A DNA stretch of 46,924 bases, from positions 1 to 46,924 of the forward strand of contig JAVBNG010000025.1 of the NCBI GenBank assembly GCA_031551695.1, in the 5' to 3' direction. How positions within the stretch are numbered: position 1 is the stretch's first letter; each line of letters opens with the position of its first letter. The position numbers were made by a program, and so were the translations under genes. Of the stretch, positions 39,639-46,924 are shown piece by piece. Below the pieces are notes generated by a model that was not told the DNA's origin, did not search any database, and saw only the letters and a program-made list of their open reading frames with translations. Source of the stretch: JAAYCI01 sp031551695 (GTDB lineage Bacteria; Bacillota; Clostridia; Oscillospirales; Ruminococcaceae).

Positions 39639-39880
39639 TTCGCCACGCAGGCTTTGCAATGTAACAGAGATTTTGCCCTTCTTTAACGGGGTTTTCCATA
39701 TATTCATGGAATATACCTCTTAGATGCAGGCAAAACGGAAGGAAGAGGCCCGAAATTGCATGCAATTTTCGGCCTCGGGCAACCGTCGGTTGCGGCTGGT
39801 TTTGTTGCCGCGGCAACGGGTGGATTGCCAAAATCTTTCGAGTACCGATGAATTCATTTTAATATGAAGGAGGGAAGAAG
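39639..39880 (+). promoter_or_regulatory. Structured rpsL-rpsG spacer
   Basis: The 242-base gap contains several inverted repeats: 39745-39776 (GAGGCC...GGCCTC with an AATTGCATGCAATT core), 39779-39793 (GCAACCG/CGGTTGC) and 39804-39817 (GTTGCCGCGGCAAC, palindromic). It is longer than usual for this operon. In E. coli the S12-S7 spacer holds the S7 autoregulatory site; a similar role here is only an inference. Confidence 0.45.
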
Positions 39881-40351
39881 ATGCCCAGGAGAGGAAATGT
39901 TCCGAAGCGGGACGTGCTCACAGATCCCGTATACAATTCCAAAATGGTCACTCGTCTTGTCAACAGTATCATGTACGACGGCAAAAAGGGCGTTGCGCAG
40001 AAAATCGTTTACGATGCCTTCGACATCGTGAAGGAGAAAACCGGCAACGACCCGCTGGAAACGTTTGAGAAAGCGCTTGAAAACATCATGCCTTCTTTGG
40101 AGGTTAAGGCCCGGCGCGTGGGCGGCAGCACCTACCAGGTGCCGCTGGAAGTGCGCCCGGAGCGCCGTGTTACCCTTGGTTTGCGCTGGCTTACCGCCTA
40201 TTCGCGCGGCCGCAGCGAGCGCACCATGCGCCAGCGCCTGGCGGGGGAGATTATGGACGCTGCCAACGGAACAGGCAATGCCGTTAAAAAGCGTGAAGAT
40301 ACCCACAAAATGGCCGACGCGAACCGCGCGTTTGCACATTACCGCTATTAA
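39881..40351 (+). CDS. rpsG: 30S ribosomal protein S7, 156 aa
   Basis: S7 starts assembly of the 30S head by binding 16S rRNA. The N-terminus MPRRGNVPKRDVLTDPVYNS and the end MADANRAFAHYRY are typical, and the chain is of normal length. AGGAGGGAAG precedes the ATG. It lies 48 bases before fusA. Confidence 0.97.
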   Translation: MPRRGNVPKRDVLTDPVYNSKMVTRLVNSIMYDGKKGVAQKIVYDAFDIVKEKTGNDPLETFEKALENIMPSLEVKARRVGGSTYQVPLEVRPERRVTLGLRWLTAYSRGRSERTMRQRLAGEIMDAANGTGNAVKKREDTHKMADANRAFAHYRY

Positions 40352-40399
40352 TGGCTTTTGCCCATTGTACGTTCCGTATTCCAAAAGTAAGGAGTTACT

Positions 40400-42517
40400 A
40401 TGCCTAGAGACGTTTCTCTTGAGATGACGAGAAACATAGGAATCATGGCCCACATCGACGCGGGCAAAACCACCACGACCGAGCGGATCCTGTATTACAC
40501 AGGCATCAACCACAAGCTGGGCGAGGTGCACGACGGCGCTGCCACCATGGACTGGATGGAGCAGGAGCGTGGCATTACCATTACCTCCGCCGCCACCACT
40601 TGCTACTGGACCCACTCGGAACAGATGGCCGAGAAGAACGCGCGTGAGAAAAATCGTCATCGCATCAACATTATCGACACCCCCGGCCATGTGGACTTTA
40701 CCGTGGAGGTGGAGCGGAGTTTGCGCGTTTTGGACGGCAGCGTTACCGTGCTGGCGGCGAAAGGCGGCGTGGAGCCCCAGAGCGAGACCGTGTGGCGCCA
40801 GGCCGACAAGTACAAGGTTCCGCGCATGGTGTATGTGAACAAAATGGACATCATGGGCGCCGACTTTTTCAATGTCGTGAACATGATGATCGAGCGGCTG
40901 AAATGCCACCCGCTGCCCATCCAGCTTCCCATCGGCGCCGAGGACACCTTCCGCGGCATCGTAGACCTCATCGACATGGACGCGACCATCTATTATGACG
41001 ACACGGGCAAGGACGTGCGTGTGGAAGAAATTCCGGACGACATGAAGGAAATTGCCCAGAAGTATCATGACGAGATGATCGAGACTGTGGCGACGGCCGA
41101 CGAGGCCCTGATGGAAAAGTACCTGGAAGGCGAGGAGATCACGAAGGCGGAGTTGAAGGCCGCCATCCGCAAGGCTACCATTGCCAACGAGCTGGTGCCT
41201 GTGGTGTGCGGCACGTCTTACCGCAACAAGGGCGTGCAGCCTTTGCTGGACGCCATCCTCGACTACATGCCGTCCCCTGTGGATATCCCGGACATGGACG
41301 GTGTGAACCCGTACACCGGCAATGAAGAAGTGCGCGCGCCGTCCGACGCGGAGCCGTTCTCTGCGCTGGCGTTCAAAATTGCCACGGACCCGTTTGTAGG
41401 CAAGCTGTGCTATTTCCGTGTGTACTCCGGTGTGGTGAAAGCCGGCAGTGGGTGCTACAACTCGGTGAAGGACAATTCCGAGCGCATCGGGCGCATTTTG
41501 CAGATGCACGCGAACCACCGGCAGGACATTGACGAGTGCTACGCCGGCGACATTGCCGCCGCCGTGGGCCTGAAAAACACCACAACCGGCGACACCCTGT
41601 GCGACAAGGCGCATCCCATCGTGCTGGAAAGCATGGAGTTCCCGGAGCCGGTCATCCGTGTGGCCATTGAGCCGAAGACCAAGGCCGGCCAGGAAAAAAT
41701 GGGCATCGCCCTTTCCAAGCTGGCGGAGGAAGACCCGACCTTCAAGACCTACACGGACGAGGAGACGGGGCAGACCATCATTGCCGGCATGGGCGAGTTG
41801 CACCTGGAGATCATCGTGGACCGCCTGCTGCGCGAGTTTAAGGTGGAGGCCAACGTGGGCGCGCCCCAGGTGGCTTACCGCGAGACCATCCGCCGCGAGG
41901 CCTCGGTGGACACGAAATACGCCCGCCAGTCCGGCGGCCGCGGCCAGTACGGCCACGTCAAGATTAAGATCGAACCCAACGAGATGGGTGCGGGCTACGA
42001 GTTTGTGAACGCCATCGTTGGCGGCGCCGTGCCGAAGGAATACATCGGTCCGGTGGACCAGGGCATCCAGGGCGCCATGCAAAGCGGTGTTTTGGCCGGC
42101 TACCCGGTGGTGGACGTGAAGGCGACGCTGTTCGACGGCTCATACCACGAGGTGGACTCCTCAGAAATGGCGTTTAAGATTGCCGGCTCTATGGCGTTTA
42201 AGGACGCGATGAAGAAGGCCGACCCCGTGATTTTGGAGCCCATCATGAAGATTGTGGTGACGGTGCCGGACGAGTACACCGGCGACGTGATTGGCGATTT
42301 GAACGCCCGCCGCGGGCAGATTCAGGGCATGGACAGCGTGACCGGTGCCCAGCAGATCAACGTGCTGGTGCCGCTTTCGGGCATGTTTGGCTACGCCACG
42401 GACCTGCGCAGCAAAACCCAGGGCCGCGGCCAATATTCCATGGAGCCCAGCCACTATGCCGAAGTGCCGAAAAGCATTTTGGAAGACATTATGAAGAGCC
42501 AGGGCAAGCACGACTGA
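40400..42517 (+). CDS. fusA: Elongation factor G, 705 aa
   Basis: The translocase GTPase has G1 AHIDAGKTT, the switch II motif DTPGHVDF and NKMDIMGADF in the G domain. Domains II to V follow in order (TGDTLCDKAHPIVLE; GQYGHVKIKIEPNEMGAGYE; PVVDVKATLFDGSYHEVDSS). Length is normal. An in-frame insertion near residues 75-85 (EQMAEKNAREKN) between ITSAAT and IDTPG is common in Clostridia. AAGGAG precedes the ATG. Confidence 0.97.
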   Translation: MPRDVSLEMTRNIGIMAHIDAGKTTTTERILYYTGINHKLGEVHDGAATMDWMEQERGITITSAATTCYWTHSEQMAEKNAREKNRHRINIIDTPGHVDFTVEVERSLRVLDGSVTVLAAKGGVEPQSETVWRQADKYKVPRMVYVNKMDIMGADFFNVVNMMIERLKCHPLPIQLPIGAEDTFRGIVDLIDMDATIYYDDTGKDVRVEEIPDDMKEIAQKYHDEMIETVATADEALMEKYLEGEEITKAELKAAIRKATIANELVPVVCGTSYRNKGVQPLLDAILDYMPSPVDIPDMDGVNPYTGNEEVRAPSDAEPFSALAFKIATDPFVGKLCYFRVYSGVVKAGSGCYNSVKDNSERIGRILQMHANHRQDIDECYAGDIAAAVGLKNTTTGDTLCDKAHPIVLESMEFPEPVIRVAIEPKTKAGQEKMGIALSKLAEEDPTFKTYTDEETGQTIIAGMGELHLEIIVDRLLREFKVEANVGAPQVAYRETIRREASVDTKYARQSGGRGQYGHVKIKIEPNEMGAGYEFVNAIVGGAVPKEYIGPVDQGIQGAMQSGVLAGYPVVDVKATLFDGSYHEVDSSEMAFKIAGSMAFKDAMKKADPVILEPIMKIVVTVPDEYTGDVIGDLNARRGQIQGMDSVTGAQQINVLVPLSGMFGYATDLRSKTQGRGQYSMEPSHYAEVPKSILEDIMKSQGKHD

Positions 42518-42570
42518 TCCGGACAGGAAAAATGGCCATGAGACGAAACAATATCATTTCGCCAAAACGC

Positions 42571-42599
42571 TTGATTTTCGTGTGTTTCTTTAGTAGAAT
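42571..42599 (+). promoter_or_regulatory. Promoter of tuf
   Basis: TTGATT (42571-42576) and TAGAAT (42594-42599) are 17 bases apart. It lies in the 127-base fusA-tuf gap and would allow tuf expression apart from the str operon. Confidence 0.7.
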
Positions 42600-42644
42600 A
42601 ATCTTATCTGCTCATGTTTAAATTTTAAGGAGGACGACTTAGAA

Positions 42645-43847
42645 ATGGGAAAGGCTAAATTTGACCGTTCCAAACCCCATGTTAACATTGGTACCATCGG
42701 CCACGTTGACCACGGCAAAACCACCCTGACGGCCGCCATCACAAAGGTGCTGTCGTTCAAGGGCGAGGCCGACTTCGTCGACTACGCCAATATCGATAAG
42801 GCGCCGGAAGAGCGCGAGCGCGGCATTACCATCAACACCTCCCACGTGGAGTACCAGACGGACAACCGTCACTATGCCCACGTTGACTGCCCCGGCCACG
42901 CCGACTACGTGAAGAACATGATCACGGGTGCGGCGCAGATGGACGGCGCCATCCTTGTGGTGTCGGCTGCCGACGGCCCCATGCCCCAGACCCGTGAGCA
43001 CATCGTGCTTGCCCGCCAGGTGGGCGTGCCGTACATCGTGGTTTACATGAACAAAGTGGATCAGGTGGACGACGAAGAGCTGCTGGAGCTGGTTGAGATG
43101 GAGATTCGCGACCTGCTGAGCGCCTACGATTTCCCCGGCGACGACACCCCCATCATCAAGGGCAGCGCGCTGAAGGCCCTGGAGAGCGATTCGAAAGACG
43201 TCAATGCCCCCGAGTACGAGAGCATCCTTGCCCTGATGGACGCGGTGGACAGCTACATCCCCACCCCGGAGCGCAAGGAAGACCTGCCGTTCCTGATGCC
43301 TGTTGAGGACACCATGACCATCACCGGCCGCGGCACCGTTGCCACCGGCCGTGTGGAGCGCGGTACCATCAAAGTAGGCGAGGAAGTGGAGCTTGTCGGC
43401 CTGACGGACGAGACCCGCAAAGTGGTTGTCACCGGCCTTGAGATGTTCCGCAAGACCCTGGACGACGCCCGTGCGGGCGACAACGTTGGCGCTTTGCTGC
43501 GCGGCGTTGCCCGTGAAGAGATTGAGCGTGGCCAGGTGCTGGCGAAACCCGGCAGCATCAAGCCGCACAAGAAATTCAAGGGCCAGGTGTACGTGCTGAA
43601 AAAGGATGAAGGCGGCCGCCACACGGCGTTCTTTAACAACTACCGCCCGCAGTTCTACTTCCGCACCACCGACGTGACCGGTGTAATTACCCTGCCGGAA
43701 GGCACGGAGATGGTGATGCCCGGCGACAACATCGAGATGGATGTTGAGCTCATCACCCCCATCGCCATCGAGGAAGGCCTGCGCTTCGCCATCCGTGAGG
43801 GCGGCCGCACGGTCGGCTCCGGCGTTGTGACGAAGGTCAACGAGTAA
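42645..43847 (+). CDS. tuf: Elongation factor Tu, 400 aa
   Basis: The GTPase that delivers aminoacyl-tRNA to the ribosome. Motifs GHVDHGKTT (G1), DCPGHADY (G3), NKVDQVDD (G4) and SALKAL (G5) are present, followed by domain II (TITGRGTVATGRVERG) and domain III (GVITLPEGTEMVMPGD). Length is normal. GGAGGACG precedes the ATG. It follows fusA, as is usual in Firmicutes. Confidence 0.97.
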   Translation: MGKAKFDRSKPHVNIGTIGHVDHGKTTLTAAITKVLSFKGEADFVDYANIDKAPEERERGITINTSHVEYQTDNRHYAHVDCPGHADYVKNMITGAAQMDGAILVVSAADGPMPQTREHIVLARQVGVPYIVVYMNKVDQVDDEELLELVEMEIRDLLSAYDFPGDDTPIIKGSALKALESDSKDVNAPEYESILALMDAVDSYIPTPERKEDLPFLMPVEDTMTITGRGTVATGRVERGTIKVGEEVELVGLTDETRKVVVTGLEMFRKTLDDARAGDNVGALLRGVAREEIERGQVLAKPGSIKPHKKFKGQVYVLKKDEGGRHTAFFNNYRPQFYFRTTDVTGVITLPEGTEMVMPGDNIEMDVELITPIAIEEGLRFAIREGGRTVGSGVVTKVNE

Positions 43848-43893
43848 GAGCCCGGCGTGAAACTCCACTTTTAGGGGATACACTATGAATGAC

Positions 43894-43931
43894 AGGGGTC
43901 GTCTTGGAAGCAGTTCCAAGGCGGCCCCTTA
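43894..43931 (+). terminator. Terminator-like hairpin between tuf and guaA
   Basis: AGGGGTCGTCTTGGAA and TTCCAAGGCGGCCCCT form a long stem with a four-base loop. The following TTATCTGT is a poor T-tract, so termination is likely partial. It precedes guaA by about 40 bases. Confidence 0.55.
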
Positions 43932-43969
43932 TCTGTAATGAGTTTTGATTTTTGAATGGGGGAAAGAGA

Positions 43970-45499
43970 ATGCCGCAGCATCAAACTATTATCATCGTAG
44001 ATTTCGGCGGCCAGTATAACCAGCTGATTGCACGCCGTGTGCGCGAGTGCAATGTGTACTGCGAGGTGGTGCCGTACACGAAGGCGCTGGCCGCGATTGA
44101 AGAGAAAAAACCGGTGGGCATCATTTTTACCGGCGGGCCGAACTCGGTGAATGCCGACGGCGCGCCGGATATTGATGCCGCCGTGTACGGGATGGATATC
44201 CCGATTTTGGGCATTTGCTACGGCGCGCAGCTGATGGCGAAGGGCCTGGGCGGCAAGGTGGAGCAGCCGGAAAACCAGGAGTACGGCCGGGTGGAAATTA
44301 CCGCCAAAGGCGGTTTGGTGGCGCAGGTGGCGGGGAACGACGTGTCCTGGATGAGCCACAACGACCAGATTACCGCCATGCCGGAAGGGTTTGCCGCCAC
44401 AGCCTCCAGCGAGACCTGCCCGGTGGCCGCCATGGAAAATGCGGAAAAAATGCTGTATGCCGTGCAGTTCCACCCGGAGGTGGAGCACACGCCCTTTGGC
44501 AAAGAGTTGATTCGCACCTTTTTGTATGAGGTGTGTAAATGCACCGGCGACTGGACAACGAAGAACTTTGTGGAGAGCGCCATTGCCGAGATTCGTGAAA
44601 CCGTGGGCGATGGACGGGTGCTTTGCGCACTGAGCGGCGGTGTGGACTCCACCGTGTGCGCCGTACTGGTGCACACGGCCATCGGCGACCGGCTGAGCTG
44701 TGTGTTTGTGGACCACGGCCTGATGCGCAAAAATGAAGGCGACGAAGTGATGGACACGCTGAAGGCGGAGTTTGACCTGAACGTGGTGCGCGTGAATGCG
44801 GGCGAGCGTTTTTTGGGCAAACTGGCCGGTGTGACAGACCCGGAGCAAAAGCGCAAGATCATCGGCGCGGAATTCATTGAAGTGTTTACCGACGAGACAA
44901 AAAAGCTGGGTGATATGCAGTTTTTGCTGCAGGGAACCATTTATCCAGACATCATCGAGTCGGGCCTTGGGGACGCGGCGCTGATCAAAAGCCACCACAA
45001 TGTGGGCGGTTTGCCGGAGAAACTGGGCTTCAAGCTTTTGGAACCGCTTCGCCTGTTGTTCAAGGATGAAGTGCGCAAGGTGGGCAGCGAGCTCGGCATC
45101 CCGGATTTCATCGTGAACCGGCAACCGTTCCCAGGGCCGGGGCTTGCGGTGCGCTGCATTGGCGAAGTGCGCGAGGATAAGCTGTTCATCCTGCGCGAGA
45201 GCGACGCCATTTTGCGCGAGGAAATCAAGAACGCGGGGCTGGATAAAGAGATTTGGCAGTATTTCACCGTGTTGCCGAACATCATGAGCGTAGGTGTGAA
45301 GGGCGACGAGCGCACGTACTGCCACGCTGTGGGCGTCCGTGCCGTTACCAGCGTGGATGCTATGACCAGTGATTGGGCGCGCATTCCCTATGAGGTGCTG
45401 GAGCGCATCTCTAACCGCATTGTGAACGAAGTGCCGGGCGTGAACCGGGTTTTATACGATTGTACGACGAAACCCCCCAGCACGATAGAGTGGGAGTGA
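43970..45499 (+). CDS. guaA: GMP synthase (glutamine-hydrolysing), 509 aa
   Basis: It converts XMP to GMP with glutamine and ATP. The N-terminal glutaminase has GICYGAQLMAKG (nucleophile Cys) and YAVQFHPEVEHTPFG (His/Glu). The ATP pyrophosphatase domain has the P-loop ALSGGVDSTVCA. The C-terminal dimerisation part ends NRVLYDCTTKPPSTIEWE, as usual. The ATG at 43970 follows GGGGGA; the longer TTG start at 43952 is not needed. The guaA 3' end is a known ICE integration site, and an ICE starts just after it. Confidence 0.97.
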   Translation: MPQHQTIIIVDFGGQYNQLIARRVRECNVYCEVVPYTKALAAIEEKKPVGIIFTGGPNSVNADGAPDIDAAVYGMDIPILGICYGAQLMAKGLGGKVEQPENQEYGRVEITAKGGLVAQVAGNDVSWMSHNDQITAMPEGFAATASSETCPVAAMENAEKMLYAVQFHPEVEHTPFGKELIRTFLYEVCKCTGDWTTKNFVESAIAEIRETVGDGRVLCALSGGVDSTVCAVLVHTAIGDRLSCVFVDHGLMRKNEGDEVMDTLKAEFDLNVVRVNAGERFLGKLAGVTDPEQKRKIIGAEFIEVFTDETKKLGDMQFLLQGTIYPDIIESGLGDAALIKSHHNVGGLPEKLGFKLLEPLRLLFKDEVRKVGSELGIPDFIVNRQPFPGPGLAVRCIGEVREDKLFILRESDAILREEIKNAGLDKEIWQYFTVLPNIMSVGVKGDERTYCHAVGVRAVTSVDAMTSDWARIPYEVLERISNRIVNEVPGVNRVLYDCTTKPPSTIEWE

Positions 45500-45567
45500 G
45501 CGCGGAAAACCCGCAAAGCCGCATGAACAGCGGGTTTGTGGAGGGCTCACAACTTCTCTGATACCTT

Positions 45568-45588
45568 TTTGATACTATCGGTATCAAA
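45568..45588. repeat. Inverted repeat near the ICE end
   Basis: TTTGATAC (45568-45575) and GTATCAAA (45581-45588) are perfect eight-base arms with a five-base centre. It lies 70 bases after guaA, near the probable att site. Confidence 0.55.
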
Positions 45589-45621
45589 CACTTATCGGAG
45601 AATAACCCCATAACAGACATG

Positions 45622-45669
45622 AAAATGTCCGACGAAACAACTACGGTTGTTCCTGTCGGACATTTTTTT
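45622..45669. terminator. Bidirectional terminator
   Basis: AAAATGTCCGAC and GTCGGACATTTT, with inner AACAAC and GTTGTT, form a long hairpin with T-tracts on the plus strand and a short one on the minus strand. It can end both the guaA and the xre transcripts. Confidence 0.85.
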
Positions 45670-45679
45670 GTGTTCTTTT

Positions 45680-46201
45680 TCAGTTGGTGTCCTTGGGTTC
45701 CTGTTCCTTTGCCCTTTCGGCCCGCTGCGCGTCAAGTGCTGCCCTGTCGCGCTCGGCTTCCATCTTGGGATAGGTATACCGCCAATCGTCATATTGCTCT
45801 TTTGTGATTTGCTCGTCTTTCAACTTTTGGGCTTCCTTCTGCCATGCGCTGAACATATCAAACATGGAAAGGTAGGTAGTACCTTTGGACTTATCCAGCG
45901 TCAGGCAGAGTTCACCGTCAATGCTATTGATTTTGAGGCCGTATATGTCCTCCAGCGTGAACAGGGTGTGCATCAGCCCCACATAGCTGTCGATATTGGG
46001 AACGTCCAATGCCTGCGGGGACACCTGCAAAGTTTCGGAAATGGCGTTGGTCAGGTTCTCTTTGGGTGTGCGGGTGCCGGATTCATATTGCGCCATGCGC
46101 ACGTCGGCGGTCTTTTCGTCAAAGCCCACCGCAATGCCCAGGTTTTTCTGCGTCATACCGCGTAAGTTTCGGATGAAACGTATTCTTTCGCCAATCGCCA
46201 T
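45680..46201 (-). CDS. Xre-type repressor of the ICE, 173 aa
   Basis: The N-terminal helix-turn-helix is clear (GERIRFIRNLRGMTQKNLGI; VRMAQYESGTRTPKENLT). The second half binds no known ligand that I can see; it ends in a long charged helix (EAERDRAALDAQRAERAKEQ). Such regulators are common at ICE ends next to xis and int. The ATG at 46201 has a weak site. Its promoter at 46239-46268 and the divergent promoter both hold operator-like repeats, which fits autorepression and control of excision. Confidence 0.85.
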   Translation of the reverse strand: MAIGERIRFIRNLRGMTQKNLGIAVGFDEKTADVRMAQYESGTRTPKENLTNAISETLQVSPQALDVPNIDSYVGLMHTLFTLEDIYGLKINSIDGELCLTLDKSKGTTYLSMFDMFSAWQKEAQKLKDEQITKEQYDDWRYTYPKMEAERDRAALDAQRAERAKEQEPKDTN

Positions 46202-46238
46202 AATGCCTACTCCTATCTGTTCGGTTGTCGTTGAAGTG

Positions 46239-46268
46239 AGTATAGCATATATGTTTAATGCGTGTCAA
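46239..46268 (-). promoter_or_regulatory. Promoter of the xre gene with an operator in the spacer
   Basis: On the minus strand TTGACA (46268-46263) and TATACT (46244-46239) are 18 bases apart. An operator-like repeat (46242-46258) lies in the spacer. Confidence 0.8.
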
Positions 46269-46370
46269 TGGAAATTAAACAAAAAAGTTAAATATTTTCT
46301 TGCAAACCTCTTGACATAAGCATAATTGTTTAGTATAGTTATGAAATCAACTAAGCATATACGCTTAGTT
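46242..46370. repeat. Three operator-like repeats for the Xre regulator
   Basis: The best copy is the palindrome AACTAAGC-ATATAC-GCTTAGTT (46349-46370). A second, TAAGCATAATTGTTTAG (46317-46333), and a third, ATAGCATATATGTTTAA (46242-46258), match it at 12 or more of 17 positions. The two promoter copies lie in the -10/-35 spacers. Confidence 0.75.
46311..46339 (+). promoter_or_regulatory. Divergent promoter toward xis with an operator in the spacer
   Basis: TTGACA (46311-46316) and TATAGT (46334-46339) are 17 bases apart. The spacer itself is TAAGCATAATTGTTTAG, an operator-like repeat. A leader of about 210 bases follows before xis. Confidence 0.82.
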
Positions 46371-46553
46371 GATAACAGGATAACCGTCGCGCGTCACGGT
46401 AATGGCGCGTCCGCCCGGGCGAATCGGAAGGCGGCCAGAAAGTATTCCGACACGAAAGAATCATTGCGCCCAAAAGGGCTTTGAAAAGGGGGTGTTGGCT
46501 GGAGATATCTGTGAAACGACATTAACACGCGAAATGTAATGGGAGGAATACAT

Positions 46554-46736
46554 TTGCAAGACACGTTGTTCATCGAAACCAAGGAGATTGCAAAGGAGCT
46601 GGGCGTTTCCCAATCCTACGCTTACAAGTTGGTGCGGGAAATGAACGCAGAACTCAAGAAGAAAGGGTTTATGACCATCGCTGGCCGGGTGAGCAGGCAA
46701 TATTTCAAAGAGAAATTCTACGGGTTGTCACAATAA
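46554..46736 (+). CDS. xis: Excisionase-like DNA-binding protein, 60 aa
   Basis: The protein opens LQDTLFIETKEIAKELGVSQ and continues SYAYKLVREMNAELKKKGF, a MerR/Xis-type winged helix that bends DNA and directs integrase to excise the element. The end (TIAGRVSRQYFKEKFYG) is the usual family end. The start is TTG at 46554, seven bases after GGGAGG; an ATG at 46539 would overlap that site. The integrase start follows 17 bases after its stop. Confidence 0.85.
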   Translation: MQDTLFIETKEIAKELGVSQSYAYKLVREMNAELKKKGFMTIAGRVSRQYFKEKFYGLSQ

Positions 46737-46752
46737 ACGGGAGGTGCGATTG

Positions 46753-46787
46753 ATGCCAGCTTATAAAGACGCGGCGAAAGGCACATT
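46753..46787 (+). pseudogene. 5' end of a tyrosine integrase, cut after about 11 codons
   Basis: MPAYKDAAKGT matches the opening MPxYKDxxxGxW of Tn916-type integrases downstream of xis, and GGAGGTGC lies before the ATG. After codon 11 the frame loses similarity and stops at 46834. The sequence beyond about 46785 belongs to a RepA gene on the other strand. Confidence 0.75.
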
Positions 46788-46924
46788 GCTTTGTAATAAC
46801 TGCCGATGGTCGTCGGAGCGTTATACAGCGTGGTGAGCAGATAGCTCTTTATATTGCGGACTTCCGTAGTGTTCTTGGCCAGTGCGTCCAGCACATATTC
46901 GATATGAAACTGATCCAGCTTCAA
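46788..46924 (-). pseudogene. C-terminal fragment of replication initiator A (DUF6017-type)
   Basis: Read on the minus strand from the right edge: LDQFHIEYVLDALAKNTTEV then RNIKSYLLTTLYNAPTTIGS and YYKA. This matches the C-terminal end of RepA (DUF6017) of Clostridia ICEs, which continues YY.A.VNHD. After YYKA the similarity ends at the integrase junction, so the last few residues of RepA are missing or replaced. The gene continues outside the window. Confidence 0.75.

Noticed and set aside
39854..42082. Minus-strand open frame of 742 codons
   Set aside because: It is antisense to rpsG and fusA and has a His/Val-rich shadow composition.
43850..43970. Purine riboswitch in front of guaA
   Set aside because: The 120-base leader has one hairpin but no purine-aptamer core (no paired loop motifs), so none is called.
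43883..45325. Minus-strand open frame of 480 codons
   Set aside because: It is antisense to guaA, with no recognisable motif or ribosome site.

Overview
The window looks like the chromosome of a gut-type low-branching Firmicute (Clostridia, probably Oscillospiraceae/Ruminococcaceae-like; this is inferred from gene content and moderately high GC, not from any search). Indicators are Gram-positive style ribosome binding sites, lipoproteins with lipoboxes, a str operon with its own sigma-70-type promoter, Clostridia-type integrative elements, and many GTG/TTG starts.

Layout. (1) 1-7260, minus strand: the replication/partition end of an integrative conjugative element (ICE): DUF3560 protein (cut by the window edge), DpnD/PcfM protein, C5 DNA methyltransferase, DUF4406 protein, DinJ/YafQ toxin-antitoxin, DUF3991/TOPRIM protein, ParB and ParA. 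It ends at a 3' fragment of a tRNA-Gln gene (7261-7310), a probable attachment site. (2) 7574-12550: housekeeping and signalling genes: a double DUF1538 membrane protein with a tandem PII-like partner, a PAS-GGDEF diguanylate cyclase, an IspD/TarI cytidylyltransferase, and a zinc-ribbon membrane protein. (3) 12728-22121, minus strand: a tightly coupled five-gene operon with one good promoter. It encodes two paralogous radical SAM proteins, a HAD-domain protein, an RgpF-like glycosyltransferase and a CDP-glycerol-transferase-like protein fused to a propeller-like domain. Four of the five carry a similar YGxG Rossmann-like module. This is the best candidate for an undescribed system, probably a modified cell-surface glycopolymer. 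(4) 22288-24514: a lipoprotein with a tyrosine/aspartate/glutamate/tryptophan-rich tail and a membrane-anchored winged-helix regulator.

(5) 25097-34570: a MalT/LuxR-type ATPase regulator followed, across an inverted repeat, by HdeD-like, GAP-family, SulP-STAS, DUF1269 and Cys-type sulfatase genes, then a small Arg-rich membrane protein and a lipoprotein. The SulP transporter next to a sulfatase suggests sulfate handling under control of the regulator. (6) 34695-35957: a SatP/YaaH acetate transporter and a cold-shock gene whose leader starts with a terminator-like hairpin. (7) 36016-38946: a scar of mobile DNA: a broken serine recombinase, a TnpV-like remnant, a HipA-like kinase, an IS21 IstA fragment and an HTH gene. 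(8) 39076-45499: the str operon (rpsL, rpsG, fusA, tuf) and guaA. rpsL and tuf each have a recognisable promoter. (9) 45568-46924: the start of a second ICE just downstream of guaA, with an Xre-type repressor, divergent promoters that both carry an operator-like repeat in their spacer, an excisionase, and an integrase that stops after about 11 codons where it meets the 3' part of a RepA gene on the other strand. That junction is either a real rearrangement or an assembly error.

All calls rest on reading the sequence and on recalled family features. No database search was run.
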